49,077 nt of DNA from Aquibacillus kalidii (GTDB taxonomy: Bacteria; Bacillota; Bacilli; Bacillales; Amphibacillaceae), in assembly GCF_014280935.1 (NCBI RefSeq), contig NZ_JACLZI010000023.1, positions 1 to 49,077 on the forward strand, written 5' to 3'. Below are positions 1 to 7,864 of this stretch, one piece after another. The notes beneath the pieces are model-generated. The model saw only the letters and a list, made by a program, of their open reading frames with translations, did not search any database and was not told the DNA's origin. The position numbers were made by a program, and so were the translations under genes. The number at the start of each line of letters is the position of its first letter. Position 1 is the first letter of the stretch.

Positions 1-130
1 GACTCCTGTGGGAAAAGCAACAGGTGAAGACCCCACAGGAAGCGGGTTTCTTCCGAGGAGGCTGAGGCGTTGCCCACGGAAAGCAACTGCCCGGAGCGGA
101 AATCAACGTTGCACTCATCCTTTTCAAGCT
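1..130 (+). repeat. Dispersed GC-rich Bacillaceae intergenic repeat
   Basis: This is GC-rich sequence in an otherwise AT-rich window. It carries modules such as CCGAGGAGGCTGAGGCG and GCCCACGGAAAGCAACTG. A diverged copy in inverse orientation closes the window at 49006-49077. I recognise this family from memory as a common intergenic repeat in Bacillaceae. A 64-codon open frame runs through it without a ribosome binding site and is not a gene. From 131 to 231 I see no feature. The element is cut by the window edge. Confidence 0.65.
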
Positions 131-231
131 GAACATTACACTATGACGGATTTTATCTCAAGTATGAAGTTGAAGGATATTGTATGGAGTGTAAAATTAT
201 AGTGGTTAAGTAAGTTAACTAAACAATAAAG

Positions 232-261
232 AACGTTGCTACCTTTGTGGCAACGTTTTTA
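232..261 (+). terminator. Rho-independent terminator
   Basis: An 11-bp stem (AACGTTGCTAC with GTGGCAACGTT, one G-U pair) with a CTTT loop is followed by a T run. No plus-strand gene precedes it inside the window, so it ends a transcript from further upstream or insulates moaA. Confidence 0.75.
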
Positions 262-352
262 TCAAAAATTATCTGTAATTTATTTGATGAGGATGACTGG
301 TCCTTCCTGGTACTTTGGTTACAGAAAAAATTTAGGTAATAGGAGAGATCCC

Positions 353-1369
353 ATGACAAAACCAATGTTACAAGATAAATTAGGGCGCCCACTGCAGGAT
401 TTGCGAATTTCGGTGACGGATCGTTGTAATTTTCGCTGTACGTATTGCATGCCAAAAGAAATATTTGGTAAAGACTTTGCCTTTATGCCTAAGGACCATT
501 TGCTGAGTTTTGAAGAGATTGAACGGCTAGCAAGAATATTTGTTGATTTGGGTGTTAAAAAAATTAGATTAACTGGTGGGGAACCGTTATTAAGAAGGAA
601 TCTACCAGAATTAATTCAAAAGCTAGTAATGATTGACGGCTTAGAAGATATTGGTTTAACTACGAACGGTGTTTTGTTAGGGAAGATGGCAGAAAAACTC
701 AAGACAGCAGGACTAACAAGAGTAAATGTCAGCTTAGATGCACTGGATGATGAATTATTCCAATCTATTAATGATAGTGGCATTAGTTCTAAGCGTGTCT
801 TAGAAAGTATTGAACAAGCTCAAGCAGCGGGGTTAGAAGTTAAAGTGAATATGGTTGTCAAAAAAGGGATGAATGATCAGGAAGTAATCCCAATGGCGAA
901 GTATTTTAAGGAGAAAGGAATTACGTTACGATACATCGAGTTTATGGATGTTGGCCAATCAAATGGTTGGGATTATAGTAAAGTAGTTACAAAGAAACAA
1001 CTCTTTGAGCAATTAAATGAGGACTTTCAACTGGAACCAGTCGATCCAGCTTATCTTGGTGAGGTAGCAAAACGATACCGCTACAAAGGAACAAATAGTG
1101 AAGTAGGCTTCATTACCTCTGTATCTGAGTCATTTTGTTCGAGTTGTACACGAGCAAGAGTCGCAGCAGACGGCAAATTTTATACTTGTTTATTTGCTTC
1201 AGGCGGATTTGATTTAAAAGAAGTTATAAGATCAGGTGCAACAGACGAAGAGCTGAAAGATACGATTATTCCTACATGGAAAGAACGAGGAGATCGCTAT
1301 TCAGATGAACGTACCGAGGAAACAGCAAAAAATAGAAAGAAGATAGAAATGTCATATATTGGTGGTTAG
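353..1369 (+). CDS. moaA: GTP 3',8-cyclase MoaA (molybdenum cofactor step 1)
   Basis: Radical SAM enzyme that, with MoaC, converts GTP to cyclic pyranopterin monophosphate in the cytoplasm. The N-terminal cluster motif CNFRCTYC places Cys25, Cys29 and Cys32 in the CX3CX2C pattern. A second cluster motif, FCSSC followed 13 residues later by a third Cys, lies in the C-terminal third, and the protein ends in the conserved Gly-Gly. The 338-residue length is normal. I chose ATG 353 because AGGAGAG lies just upstream and the protein starts like other MoaA proteins; the open frame extends further upstream but without a binding site. It heads a tight Moco operon with moeB, moeA, moaE and moaD. moaC, the obligate partner, is not in this window. 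Confidence 0.96.
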   Translation: MTKPMLQDKLGRPLQDLRISVTDRCNFRCTYCMPKEIFGKDFAFMPKDHLLSFEEIERLARIFVDLGVKKIRLTGGEPLLRRNLPELIQKLVMIDGLEDIGLTTNGVLLGKMAEKLKTAGLTRVNVSLDALDDELFQSINDSGISSKRVLESIEQAQAAGLEVKVNMVVKKGMNDQEVIPMAKYFKEKGITLRYIEFMDVGQSNGWDYSKVVTKKQLFEQLNEDFQLEPVDPAYLGEVAKRYRYKGTNSEVGFITSVSESFCSSCTRARVAADGKFYTCLFASGGFDLKEVIRSGATDEELKDTIIPTWKERGDRYSDERTEETAKNRKKIEMSYIGG

Positions 1370-1396
1370 AGAGTCATCAAAGGGGGGGATTTATAA

Positions 1397-2410
1397 ATGG
1401 ATGATAGATATTCACGGCAAACGTTATTTAAACCGATAGGGAGCAGTGGTCAAGAAAATATAGTAAATAGTCATGTTCTTATTATTGGCTGTGGTGCATT
1501 AGGATCGGCAAATGCAGAAGCTCTTGTACGTGCTGGAGTAGGGCGTGTGACTCTGATCGACCGGGACTATGTCGAAAATAGTAATTTACAACGTCAGCAG
1601 CTTTATACAGAGAAAGATGTGCTTGGTCAGTTGCCCAAAGCTATCGCTGCAAAAAGGCATTTGAGTTTAATTAATGCTTCAGTTGAAGTTACTGCCCATG
1701 TTATGGATGCTACTAGCCATTCCCTTGAACCTATCCTTAACGATGTAGACGTAGTCATCGATGCAACAGACAACTTTGACATTCGGTTTATCATGAATGA
1801 TTTGATCCACAAACATAACATTCCATGGATATTTGGTTCTTGTGTTGGAAGTACCGGGATGAGTTATACCGTACTACCTAAAGAAACACCATGTCTCCAT
1901 TGCCTATTAGCTGCTGCGCCAATGTTTGGAGCAACATGTGACTCAGTTGGAATTATTTCGCCAGCTGTTCAAATGGTTGTTGCCCATCAGGTAACAGAGA
2001 CACTCAAACTAATAGTAATGGATCGTTCGTCATTACGGAATAAATTAGTTACGTTTGATTTATGGAATAATCATTACCAAACTATTAAAGTAGGCCGTGC
2101 GAAAAAAACAGATTGCCCTACCTGTGGGGAAAATCCTACTTATCCTTATCTTAACTATGAGGTACAAACAAAGACTGAGGTTCTTTGTGGACGCAATACG
2201 GTCCAGATTAGAAGTGGCCTAAAAGAACAGTCTTTAGAGAGCTTGGCAAAACAGTTGGAAAAAATTGGTCCGATTAAGCTTAATCCATTTTTGTTATCAA
2301 TCGAATATAGAACTTATCGAATAGTCTTTTTTAAAGACGGTCGTACGTTTATTCACGGAACAAATTCTATTGAAGATGCAAAGAGAATATATTATCAGCT
2401 AGTAGGATAG
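1397..2410 (+). CDS. moeB: MoeB/ThiF-family adenylyltransferase
   Basis: E1-like enzyme that adenylates the C-terminal glycine of MoaD before sulfur transfer. The Rossmann motif GCGALGS lies near residue 32, the Arg-rich QRQQLY segment follows, and two zinc Cys pairs (CLHC and CPTC) are visible. A roughly 75-residue C-terminal extension follows the CPTC, similar in length to the B. subtilis protein. The binding site is a run of seven G before ATG 1397. The neighbours moaA, moeA, moaE and moaD make MoaD the likely substrate, although this family also serves ThiS in bacilli lacking a dedicated ThiF. Confidence 0.93.
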   Translation: MDDRYSRQTLFKPIGSSGQENIVNSHVLIIGCGALGSANAEALVRAGVGRVTLIDRDYVENSNLQRQQLYTEKDVLGQLPKAIAAKRHLSLINASVEVTAHVMDATSHSLEPILNDVDVVIDATDNFDIRFIMNDLIHKHNIPWIFGSCVGSTGMSYTVLPKETPCLHCLLAAAPMFGATCDSVGIISPAVQMVVAHQVTETLKLIVMDRSSLRNKLVTFDLWNNHYQTIKVGRAKKTDCPTCGENPTYPYLNYEVQTKTEVLCGRNTVQIRSGLKEQSLESLAKQLEKIGPIKLNPFLLSIEYRTYRIVFFKDGRTFIHGTNSIEDAKRIYYQLVG

Positions 2411-2421
2411 GGAGGCAAATC

Positions 2422-3702
2422 GTGGTAGAACGAAGGAAACCAATTAAAATCAAAGAAGCAGTCGAGAAAGTGATGAGCAATGCTAAACCCGGTAAAGTCA
2501 TTCATCTACCAATTGAAGAATCTTATGGACATATATTAGGAGAAGATTTAATAGCAGATCACGATGTGCCCGCATTTGACCGATCTCCCTATGATGGGTT
2601 TGCCATCCATTCTAAATCAACCTTTCATGCATCTAGGGATAAACCAGTGGAATTAGAGGTTGTTGGGGAAATTGGTGCAGGAAGTGTGTTCAACGGACAT
2701 GTTGAGGAAGGGCAAGCAGTTCGGATCATGACAGGTGCACAGATTCCAGACGGTTGTGATTCGGTTGTGATGATAGAACTTGTTAAAGAGATTGATCGAA
2801 AGACGATTGAGATAAACCGACGATTCAAAGCAGGCGACAACATATCGTTCCAAGGAGAAGACACGAAAAAGGGAACAATTCTAGTTCGAAAAGGAACATA
2901 TATTAATCCTGGGATTGTTGCATTACTAGCTACTTTTGGTTATAAAAAAGTCCCAACAAGTTCTATGCCTAATATAGGAATTATCGCAACTGGTAGTGAA
3001 TTATTAGAAGTAGAGGAAGAATTAAAACCAGGTAAAATACGAAACAGTAATGCCTACATGATTCAGGCACAAATTGTTAGGGCAGGAGGTAATCCCTTTT
3101 ATCTAGGGCAATTTAGTGATGACTTTTCAATCTGTTTGGAACATGTGAAAAATGCGTTAGATAAAGTGGACTTTCTTATTACCACCGGTGGCGTATCTGT
3201 TGGTGATTATGACTATCTACCAGCCATATATGAAGAACTAGGTGCAAACGTGTTATTTAACAAAGTTGGGATGCGTCCAGGTAGTGTGACTACTGTTGCT
3301 GAGAAAGATGGGAAACTACTGTTTGGATTATCTGGCAATCCGTCTGCTTGTTATGTCGGTTTTGAACTATTTGTTAGGCCTGTTATCCGAACTTTTTTAC
3401 AAAGTAAATTTGCCTTTGTTAAACGTGAAAAAGCTTTACTCGGTTCAGATTTCATGAAACCGAATCCTTTTGATCGGTTTGTAAGAGCAGATCTAACCTA
3501 TCAAAATGGAAATCTATTGGCTACACCAACCGGCTTGGACAAGTCCAATGTTGTTTCCTCTTTAGGATTAGCAAATAGCCTTATTGTGTTACCGGGGGGG
3601 ACAAGAGGCTATCAATCTGGTACAAAGGTGGATGTGCTTTTACTAGAAGACCAAAGAGGGACGACAATGGACAACTTTTTATCATATGAGAAAAGAAGGT
3701 AG
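2422..3702 (+). CDS. moeA: Molybdopterin molybdenumtransferase MoeA
   Basis: Inserts molybdate into adenylated molybdopterin. Family signatures visible in order are DVPAFDRSPYDGFA, MTGAQIPDGCD, the ATGSEL nucleotide-loop motif, TTGGVSVGDYDY and the GLSGNPSA segment. At 426 residues it has the usual four-domain length. Translation starts at GTG 2422, seven bases after GGGAGG and 11 bases after the moeB stop. Its 3' end lies directly before moaE, so the two are probably translationally coupled. Confidence 0.95.
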   Translation: MVERRKPIKIKEAVEKVMSNAKPGKVIHLPIEESYGHILGEDLIADHDVPAFDRSPYDGFAIHSKSTFHASRDKPVELEVVGEIGAGSVFNGHVEEGQAVRIMTGAQIPDGCDSVVMIELVKEIDRKTIEINRRFKAGDNISFQGEDTKKGTILVRKGTYINPGIVALLATFGYKKVPTSSMPNIGIIATGSELLEVEEELKPGKIRNSNAYMIQAQIVRAGGNPFYLGQFSDDFSICLEHVKNALDKVDFLITTGGVSVGDYDYLPAIYEELGANVLFNKVGMRPGSVTTVAEKDGKLLFGLSGNPSACYVGFELFVRPVIRTFLQSKFAFVKREKALLGSDFMKPNPFDRFVRADLTYQNGNLLATPTGLDKSNVVSSLGLANSLIVLPGGTRGYQSGTKVDVLLLEDQRGTTMDNFLSYEKRR

Positions 3703-3715
3703 GGAGGTTATCGAT

Positions 3716-4189
3716 TTGTCTGAAAAACTATTTAATGTACAAGAAAAGCCTATACAATTAGAAGAAATCGTTAAAAAGGTGGAATCGAGTAATGCAGGTG
3801 CTATTACTACCTTTATTGGAACAGTAAGAGAGTGGACGAAGGGGAAACGAACTGTTTATTTAGAGTATCAAGCATACGTTCCTATGGCGGAAAAAATGCT
3901 CGCTCAGATAGGTAGTGAGATTCAAGCGAAATGGGAAAATACAAAGGTTGCCATAACACATCGGATTGGTCACTTAGACATTTCAGACGTAGCTGTTATT
4001 ATCGCTGTTTCTTCCCCTCACCGGAAAGCTGCATACGAGGCAAACGAATATGCGATCGAGCGTATTAAACAAATTGTTCCGATTTGGAAAAAAGAACAGT
4101 GGGAAGATGGAGAAGCATGGATTGGAGATCAATTAGAAAGGGTAGCCTATCAGGAAGGAAAGCCTAAAATAAAGGATGAGGATCGTTGA
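3716..4189 (+). CDS. moaE: Molybdopterin synthase catalytic subunit MoaE
   Basis: Large subunit of molybdopterin synthase, transferring two sulfurs from MoaD thiocarboxylate to cPMP. Typical motifs are AGAITTFIGTVR, HRIGHLDISDVAV, SPHRKAAYEA and PIWKKE, which contains the catalytic Lys. An ATG at 3686 is in frame, but TTG 3716 fits better. AGGGAGG sits just upstream of TTG, no site precedes the ATG, and the protein then begins SEKLF as in relatives, giving 157 residues. The TGA stop overlaps the moaD start by four bases. Confidence 0.94.
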   Translation: MSEKLFNVQEKPIQLEEIVKKVESSNAGAITTFIGTVREWTKGKRTVYLEYQAYVPMAEKMLAQIGSEIQAKWENTKVAITHRIGHLDISDVAVIIAVSSPHRKAAYEANEYAIERIKQIVPIWKKEQWEDGEAWIGDQLERVAYQEGKPKIKDEDR

Positions 4190-4419
4190 TAAATTTATTG
4201 TTTTTTGCTCATTTACAAGAGGAAATTGGGAACGACAAGATAAAGCTAGAGACTGATAACATTACGGTCAAACAATTAAAGGGCATACTAAAAACTGACT
4301 ATAATCTAAGTCAGATGGATCAGGTCATGGTTGCCATTAATGAAGAATATGCATTAGAGGATGATATAATAAAAAGTGGCGATACAGTAGCTTTAATTCC
4401 ACCTGTCAGTGGTGGGTGA
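4186..4419 (+). CDS. moaD: Molybdopterin synthase sulfur carrier MoaD
   Basis: Small ubiquitin-like sulfur carrier of molybdopterin synthase, 77 residues, with the mature C-terminus PPVSGG that MoeB activates and MoaE uses. It begins at TTG 4186 inside the moaE stop, and AAGGATGAGG within moaE serves as binding site. The overlap suggests coupled translation and a fixed MoaE:MoaD ratio. It is the last gene of the first Moco transcription unit; a terminator follows about 70 bases later. Confidence 0.93.
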   Translation: MINLLFFAHLQEEIGNDKIKLETDNITVKQLKGILKTDYNLSQMDQVMVAINEEYALEDDIIKSGDTVALIPPVSGG

Positions 4420-4491
4420 ACTTAACTTTTCACATGCTATTTTATTGAACGAATATGAAACTAGTAAAAGCACAAAACTAAATAAGTAAAT

Positions 4492-4540
4492 AAAAGGCTA
4501 AACAGTAGTTATCGACTGCTGATTAGCCTTTTGATTTTTC
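4492..4540 (+). terminator. Terminator after moaD
   Basis: A 10-bp stem (AAAAGGCTAA with TTAGCCTTTT) encloses a second 7-bp stem (CAGTAGT with ACTGCTG) and leads into TTTGATTTTT. It ends the moaA-moaD operon and separates it from mobB. Confidence 0.8.
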
Positions 4541-4586
4541 TTCAACAGACAAAAATTCTAGTGATCTAAGTCTAAGCAGTATAGTG

Positions 4587-4628
4587 CGTGACATATTTCA
4601 CTACACATTACAGAAAAACTGATAGAAT
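4587..4628 (+). promoter_or_regulatory. Candidate Fnr-activated promoter of mobB
   Basis: CGTGACATATTTCACT at 4587-4602 matches TGTGA-N6-TCACA in 8 of 10 symmetric positions. A TAGAAT -10 element lies at 4623-4628. The box centre (4594.5) is about 40-41 bases upstream of the start expected from that -10, which is the class II spacing at which Fnr activates. No clear -35 is needed at such a promoter. The fnr gene itself ends opposite mobB. Rex could bind a similar sequence. This is inference from sequence. Confidence 0.5.
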
Positions 4629-4663
4629 AGAACGAGAAACACGGATGGAAAGTAGGGATATCA

Positions 4664-5161
4664 ATGAAAATCATCCAGGTTGTTGGCTATAAAAATAGTG
4701 GTAAAACTACAGTTTCCAGTGGGATAATAAAGATGCTTACGAAAAAGGGGTATAGAGTAGCTTCTTTAAAGCATCATGGACACGGTGGAGTTCCATTAGG
4801 ACTTGAGGATACAGACAGTGAAAGACATCTTAGGGCGGGTTCTGTTCTTGCTGGTGTGGAAGGTGAAGGACATTTAAATTTAAGTGTGCAAGATATGGAT
4901 TGGAATATGGAATCGTTAATTGGAATCTATAGAGCCATGCATACAGAAATATTGGTGATAGAAGGGTTTAAGCAACACAACTTTGGCAAAATTGTGTTGC
5001 TAAGGAATCAAGAAGACAGTCATTTATTAAATAACTCCAGTAATATTAAGGCAATTCTTGCAGAAGAAACACTCGAAAATGTAACACACCCAATCTTCCA
5101 TAATAATAACGATTTATATAATTGGGTGGAGAATAATCTTTCTATTTTCAAAAATCATTAG
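4664..5161 (+). CDS. mobB: Molybdopterin-guanine dinucleotide biosynthesis protein MobB
   Basis: GTP-binding accessory protein for MobA in forming the guanine dinucleotide form of Moco used by nitrate reductase-type enzymes. The P-loop GYKNSGKT covers residues 8-15, and the conserved KHHGHGG and DTDSERHLRAG segments follow. The 165-residue length is typical. It is monocistronic, between a terminator and the convergent fnr gene, whose 3' end overlaps it by four bases. The promoter region holds an Fnr-like palindrome, so expression under oxygen limitation is likely. Confidence 0.93.
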   Translation: MKIIQVVGYKNSGKTTVSSGIIKMLTKKGYRVASLKHHGHGGVPLGLEDTDSERHLRAGSVLAGVEGEGHLNLSVQDMDWNMESLIGIYRAMHTEILVIEGFKQHNFGKIVLLRNQEDSHLLNNSSNIKAILAEETLENVTHPIFHNNNDLYNWVENNLSIFKNH

Positions 5162-5883
5162 AAAATATTACACACTTCAATTGGGCAGTTCTCACAACCA
5201 ATTTCATCTCTAAGAAACTGTATATCTTTAATTGTTATTTTTCCATCTTCATCAATATAGATGATATCAAGTTTTCGCAATTCACTAAGCATACGATTAA
5301 CACTTTCTCGGGTTGCAGCACAAAACTTACCTAATTCCTGATTAGTGAGGATCATCTCGATTTCAATGCCGTCCGATGTTGTATTACCATAGCTATTTGC
5401 TAGACGAATCAGAGTAGAATATAATGCACCCTTTTTACCATTCAGCAATAGGTCACGTATTTTAGACTGAAACTTACGCATATGGTTACTGACCCATTTC
5501 ATAAATTCGATGGTAAGTTGGCCATTTAGAGCTAGCTCTTTCTCTAATTTAACTCTATTAACGACTAGTACTTCTCCATCTTCCAGGACTTTACCGCTCA
5601 GCAAAAATTTGGGATCATCACAAAACAATGTTAGTTCACCAACTATATCATTGCTTTTACAAATGCGGAGTGAAAGTTCTTTCCCCTCTGAGGTAATTTT
5701 GCCTACTTGTACTAACCCAGATTTTAAAATATAGATCTCTTGTGCTTCCATACCTTCCTGAAAAAGATACGTATCTTTATGGATTTTTTTTGACACTCCA
5801 AGCTTTTCTAATAATTGTCGTAATTCATCTGATAGATAGTCTTGTTTAGTTATTTTTTGTTTTTCAAGTAAAGCGGTTTGCAT
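5158..5883 (-). CDS. fnr: Anaerobic regulator Fnr, C-terminal Fe-S type
   Basis: Crp/Fnr-family oxygen-sensing activator of nitrate respiration genes. The cNMP-like beta-roll spans about residues 35-115, a dimer helix 120-150, and a helix-turn-helix 180-203 (LTNQELGKFCAATRESVNRM). The C-terminus carries Cys230, Cys233 and Cys238 in CX2CX4C. These equal B. subtilis Cys227, 230 and 235 after a three-residue offset. Asp144 matches the unusual ligand Asp141, so a [4Fe-4S] cluster is expected. ATG 5883 has GAGGTGAT upstream; an upstream in-frame ATG at 5913 lacks a site. It lies amid Moco genes, divergent from mobA. Confidence 0.93.
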   Translation of the reverse strand: MQTALLEKQKITKQDYLSDELRQLLEKLGVSKKIHKDTYLFQEGMEAQEIYILKSGLVQVGKITSEGKELSLRICKSNDIVGELTLFCDDPKFLLSGKVLEDGEVLVVNRVKLEKELALNGQLTIEFMKWVSNHMRKFQSKIRDLLLNGKKGALYSTLIRLANSYGNTTSDGIEIEMILTNQELGKFCAATRESVNRMLSELRKLDIIYIDEDGKITIKDIQFLRDEIGCENCPIEVCNIF

Positions 5884-6051
5884 TGGGATCACCTCTGAAC
5901 TTTTATATACCATTTGGTGTAAAAACTATATAAACTTATTTTAACACTCAATTTATCTTATATTAGTAATTGAAACTTACAATATTGTGACTTTTGTATA
6001 TCAATAAGATTTATATTGTATGCTAAAAGCTAGAAAGGAAAGTGCTATAAG

Positions 6052-6633
6052 ATGACTTATACTATTGTCGGAGTTCTAATTGCTGGAGGGGAATCTAGGC
6101 GATTTGGATCTCCAAAGGCATTTGCAACAAGAAAAGGCTTACCATTCTATCACTATTCGAAACAAGCCTTGGAAGTAGTATCCGATGAGGTTATTATAGT
6201 TACAAGCAATTTATTAAAAAACAGTTTTGAACGGGACCAAGATAGCGCACATATAATTTGTGATTGTAGCGAGTTTAGTGGTGACGGGCCATTGGCTGGA
6301 ATTTATACAGCAATGCAAGAAGTTCAGTCAGAGTGGTATATGGTGTTACCAATTGACATACCTTTTATTGATTCACTTGTAATGAAGGAAATCGTGGCAA
6401 ATAGGCATGGACTATGCGAGGCCGTTATTCCGTTAGTAAATGGAAGAACCCAGCCATTGATTGCTCTCTATCATTATTCAGTCAAGGAGAAAATTGAAAA
6501 GCAATTAGTGGAGAATAAAAAATCACTAAAGCAATTACTAGAGCATTTAAAAGTAAATTATATCGAGATCGAGGATGAAAAATCATTTGTAAATATCAAT
6601 ACCAAGGATGATTTCGGTAAATACGTGGACTAA
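6052..6633 (+). CDS. mobA: Molybdenum cofactor guanylyltransferase MobA
   Basis: Transfers GMP from GTP to Mo-molybdopterin, making Mo-MGD. The nucleotidyltransferase signature LIAGGESRRFGSPK covers residues 9-22, with the catalytic-loop Lys at 22. DGPLAGIYTA and the metal-binding LPIDIPF segment follow. The 193-residue length is normal. AAAGGAAAG lies about ten bases before ATG 6052. It is divergent from fnr. The shared 168-base gap holds a TGTGA half-site at 5986-5990 without a good second half, so direct Fnr control of mobA is unproven. Confidence 0.92.
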   Translation: MTYTIVGVLIAGGESRRFGSPKAFATRKGLPFYHYSKQALEVVSDEVIIVTSNLLKNSFERDQDSAHIICDCSEFSGDGPLAGIYTAMQEVQSEWYMVLPIDIPFIDSLVMKEIVANRHGLCEAVIPLVNGRTQPLIALYHYSVKEKIEKQLVENKKSLKQLLEHLKVNYIEIEDEKSFVNINTKDDFGKYVD

Positions 6634-6646
6634 TGGAGAGATAGAA

Positions 6647-7030
6647 ATGACAAGCGTTAGAAAAGTTATTCTTATTATTTGTGGCTTGGTTTCGTTATTA
6701 ATGGGTGTACTAGGCATTATTTTACCGTTACTACCAACGACTCCCTTTTTATTATTATCCGCGTATTGTTTTGGTAAATCTTCTAAAACCTTACATGATT
6801 GGTTACTGCATAATAAGGTATTTGGTGACTATATTAAACAATTTCGTCAAGGGCAAGGGATACCACTGCGTGCAAAGGTGATAATATTGCTTATGTTATG
6901 GGCAAGTGTCATTTATTCTATTGTAATGATCCCCTTTTTATTGGTGAAAATTATGATGGCAACAACGGGTATATCGATATCGTATTTTGTGATATTTCAT
7001 AAACGTTTTCGAACTAAAAAACAAATCTAA
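6647..7030 (+). CDS. DUF454 (YbaN-type) small membrane protein
   Basis: Integral membrane protein of 127 residues. An N-terminal hydrophobic helix (about 4-26) runs into the family hallmark LPLLPTTPFLLLSAYCF, followed by a short amphipathic linker with KVFGDYIKQFR. Two closely spaced hydrophobic segments near 80-115 and a basic tail (KRFRTKKQ) complete it. The family function is not established. I start it at ATG 6647, after GGAGAGAT and 13 bases past the mobA stop, so it is probably co-transcribed with mobA. No Moco-related motif is present. Confidence 0.85.
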   Translation: MTSVRKVILIICGLVSLLMGVLGIILPLLPTTPFLLLSAYCFGKSSKTLHDWLLHNKVFGDYIKQFRQGQGIPLRAKVIILLMLWASVIYSIVMIPFLLVKIMMATTGISISYFVIFHKRFRTKKQI

Positions 7031-7034
7031 ACCA

Positions 7035-7068
7035 AAAACCTGAGAGTAATAGTCTCTCAGGTTTTTTT
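7035..7068. terminator. Bidirectional terminator
   Basis: Stem AACCTGAGAG with CTCTCAGGTT and a short loop, then seven T on the plus strand. On the minus strand the stem is followed by TTTTTGGTTT. It ends the mobA-DUF454 unit and can also end the convergent yutG gene. Confidence 0.82.
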
Positions 7069-7093
7069 GATATAAGAAAGTATAAAAATCAGA

Positions 7094-7140
7094 GATGTCT
7101 AGCTTCGGGCGCCTACCCCTTGAGGCCTGTGCTTTTCTTA
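7094..7140 (+). repeat. Short dispersed repeat (TGTCTAGCTTC...GTGCTTTTCTT)
   Basis: It begins TGTCTAGCTTCGGGCGCCTA and ends CTGTGCTTTTCTTA, GC-rich within an AT-rich intergenic region. The longer element at 18500-18705 starts and ends with related modules (CGTCCAGCTCC and CTGTGCTTTTGTTTC). From memory, elements with these borders are scattered through Bacillaceae genomes. It has no coding potential. Confidence 0.45.
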
Positions 7141-7149
7141 TGATAAAGG

Positions 7150-7656
7150 TTAGGAATCCATTTCTTGTTCGTGTGCTGCACCATGCGCCAATCTACTAGA
7201 GGCAGCTGCTGCAATTGCACCAACGATATCATCAAGGAATGTATGACAATCTCCACTACTTTTATCATTTAATTTCTTTAAAATTCCTGGCTTCTGTTTA
7301 TCGATATAACCGTAGTTTGTAAAACCTATTGATCCGTACACGTTTACGATCGAAAGAGCAATGATTTCATCGACTCCATAAAGACTCTCATCTGTTTCAA
7401 TTGTTTCTTGTAAAGGAGATTCCAACTTTTTTTGTTCAGCAAGTACATCTAATTGTATGCCCGTTAAGATAGCGTTTTGTACTTCTCGTTTCATTAATAC
7501 ACGATCAACATTCTCACGACAAATATCCATAGACAAGTTGTCATGATATTTATGTTGCAAGTAGTAGACCAATTCAGCCATGTCGTCCACAGTAACACCA
7601 CGTTCTGTTAACCATGCTCTTGCTTTTTTCTCTAAATCAGATTGACTTCGACTCAT
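7150..7656 (-). CDS. yutG: PgpA-like phosphatidylglycerophosphatase (YutG family)
   Basis: A 168-residue homologue of B. subtilis YutG, related to phosphatidylglycerophosphatase A. The family-typical acidic segment TFLDDIVGAIAAAASSRLAH occurs near residues 139-158, and GVDEIIALSIVNVYGSIG precedes it. Unlike enteric PgpA it lacks strongly predicted transmembrane helices, so its enzymatic role in phosphatidylglycerol synthesis is by family inference. AAGGTG precedes ATG 7656. It is divergent from yutH, and this adjacency is conserved in bacilli as I recall. Confidence 0.82.
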   Translation of the reverse strand: MSRSQSDLEKKARAWLTERGVTVDDMAELVYYLQHKYHDNLSMDICRENVDRVLMKREVQNAILTGIQLDVLAEQKKLESPLQETIETDESLYGVDEIIALSIVNVYGSIGFTNYGYIDKQKPGILKKLNDKSSGDCHTFLDDIVGAIAAAASSRLAHGAAHEQEMDS

Positions 7657-7864
7657 TTAATCACACCTTATAATATATTCTACTCTTTAGTATACCCATC
7701 GTGTATACGTATCAATCAACTTGTTCGATTCAGTTTTTTTATATTAATTATTAGAATGGTTTCATAATATGAATATATCAGGTATTTTTTCGTTTTACTG
7801 AATAGATATAGAAGTACAAATAATTGTAACGTAGACTTAGATTGTTTGAAAAGGGGAGATAGAT

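Noticed and set aside
8-202. 64-codon open frame at the window start
   Set aside because: It runs through the dispersed GC-rich repeat, lacks a binding site and is followed by no conserved feature.
262-352. Moco riboswitch upstream of moaA
   Set aside because: I looked for the conserved core of the Moco RNA motif and could not form it in this 91-base stretch.
5986-6003. Fnr box upstream of mobA
   Set aside because: TGTGA is present, but the second half (TATAT) matches only one of five positions.
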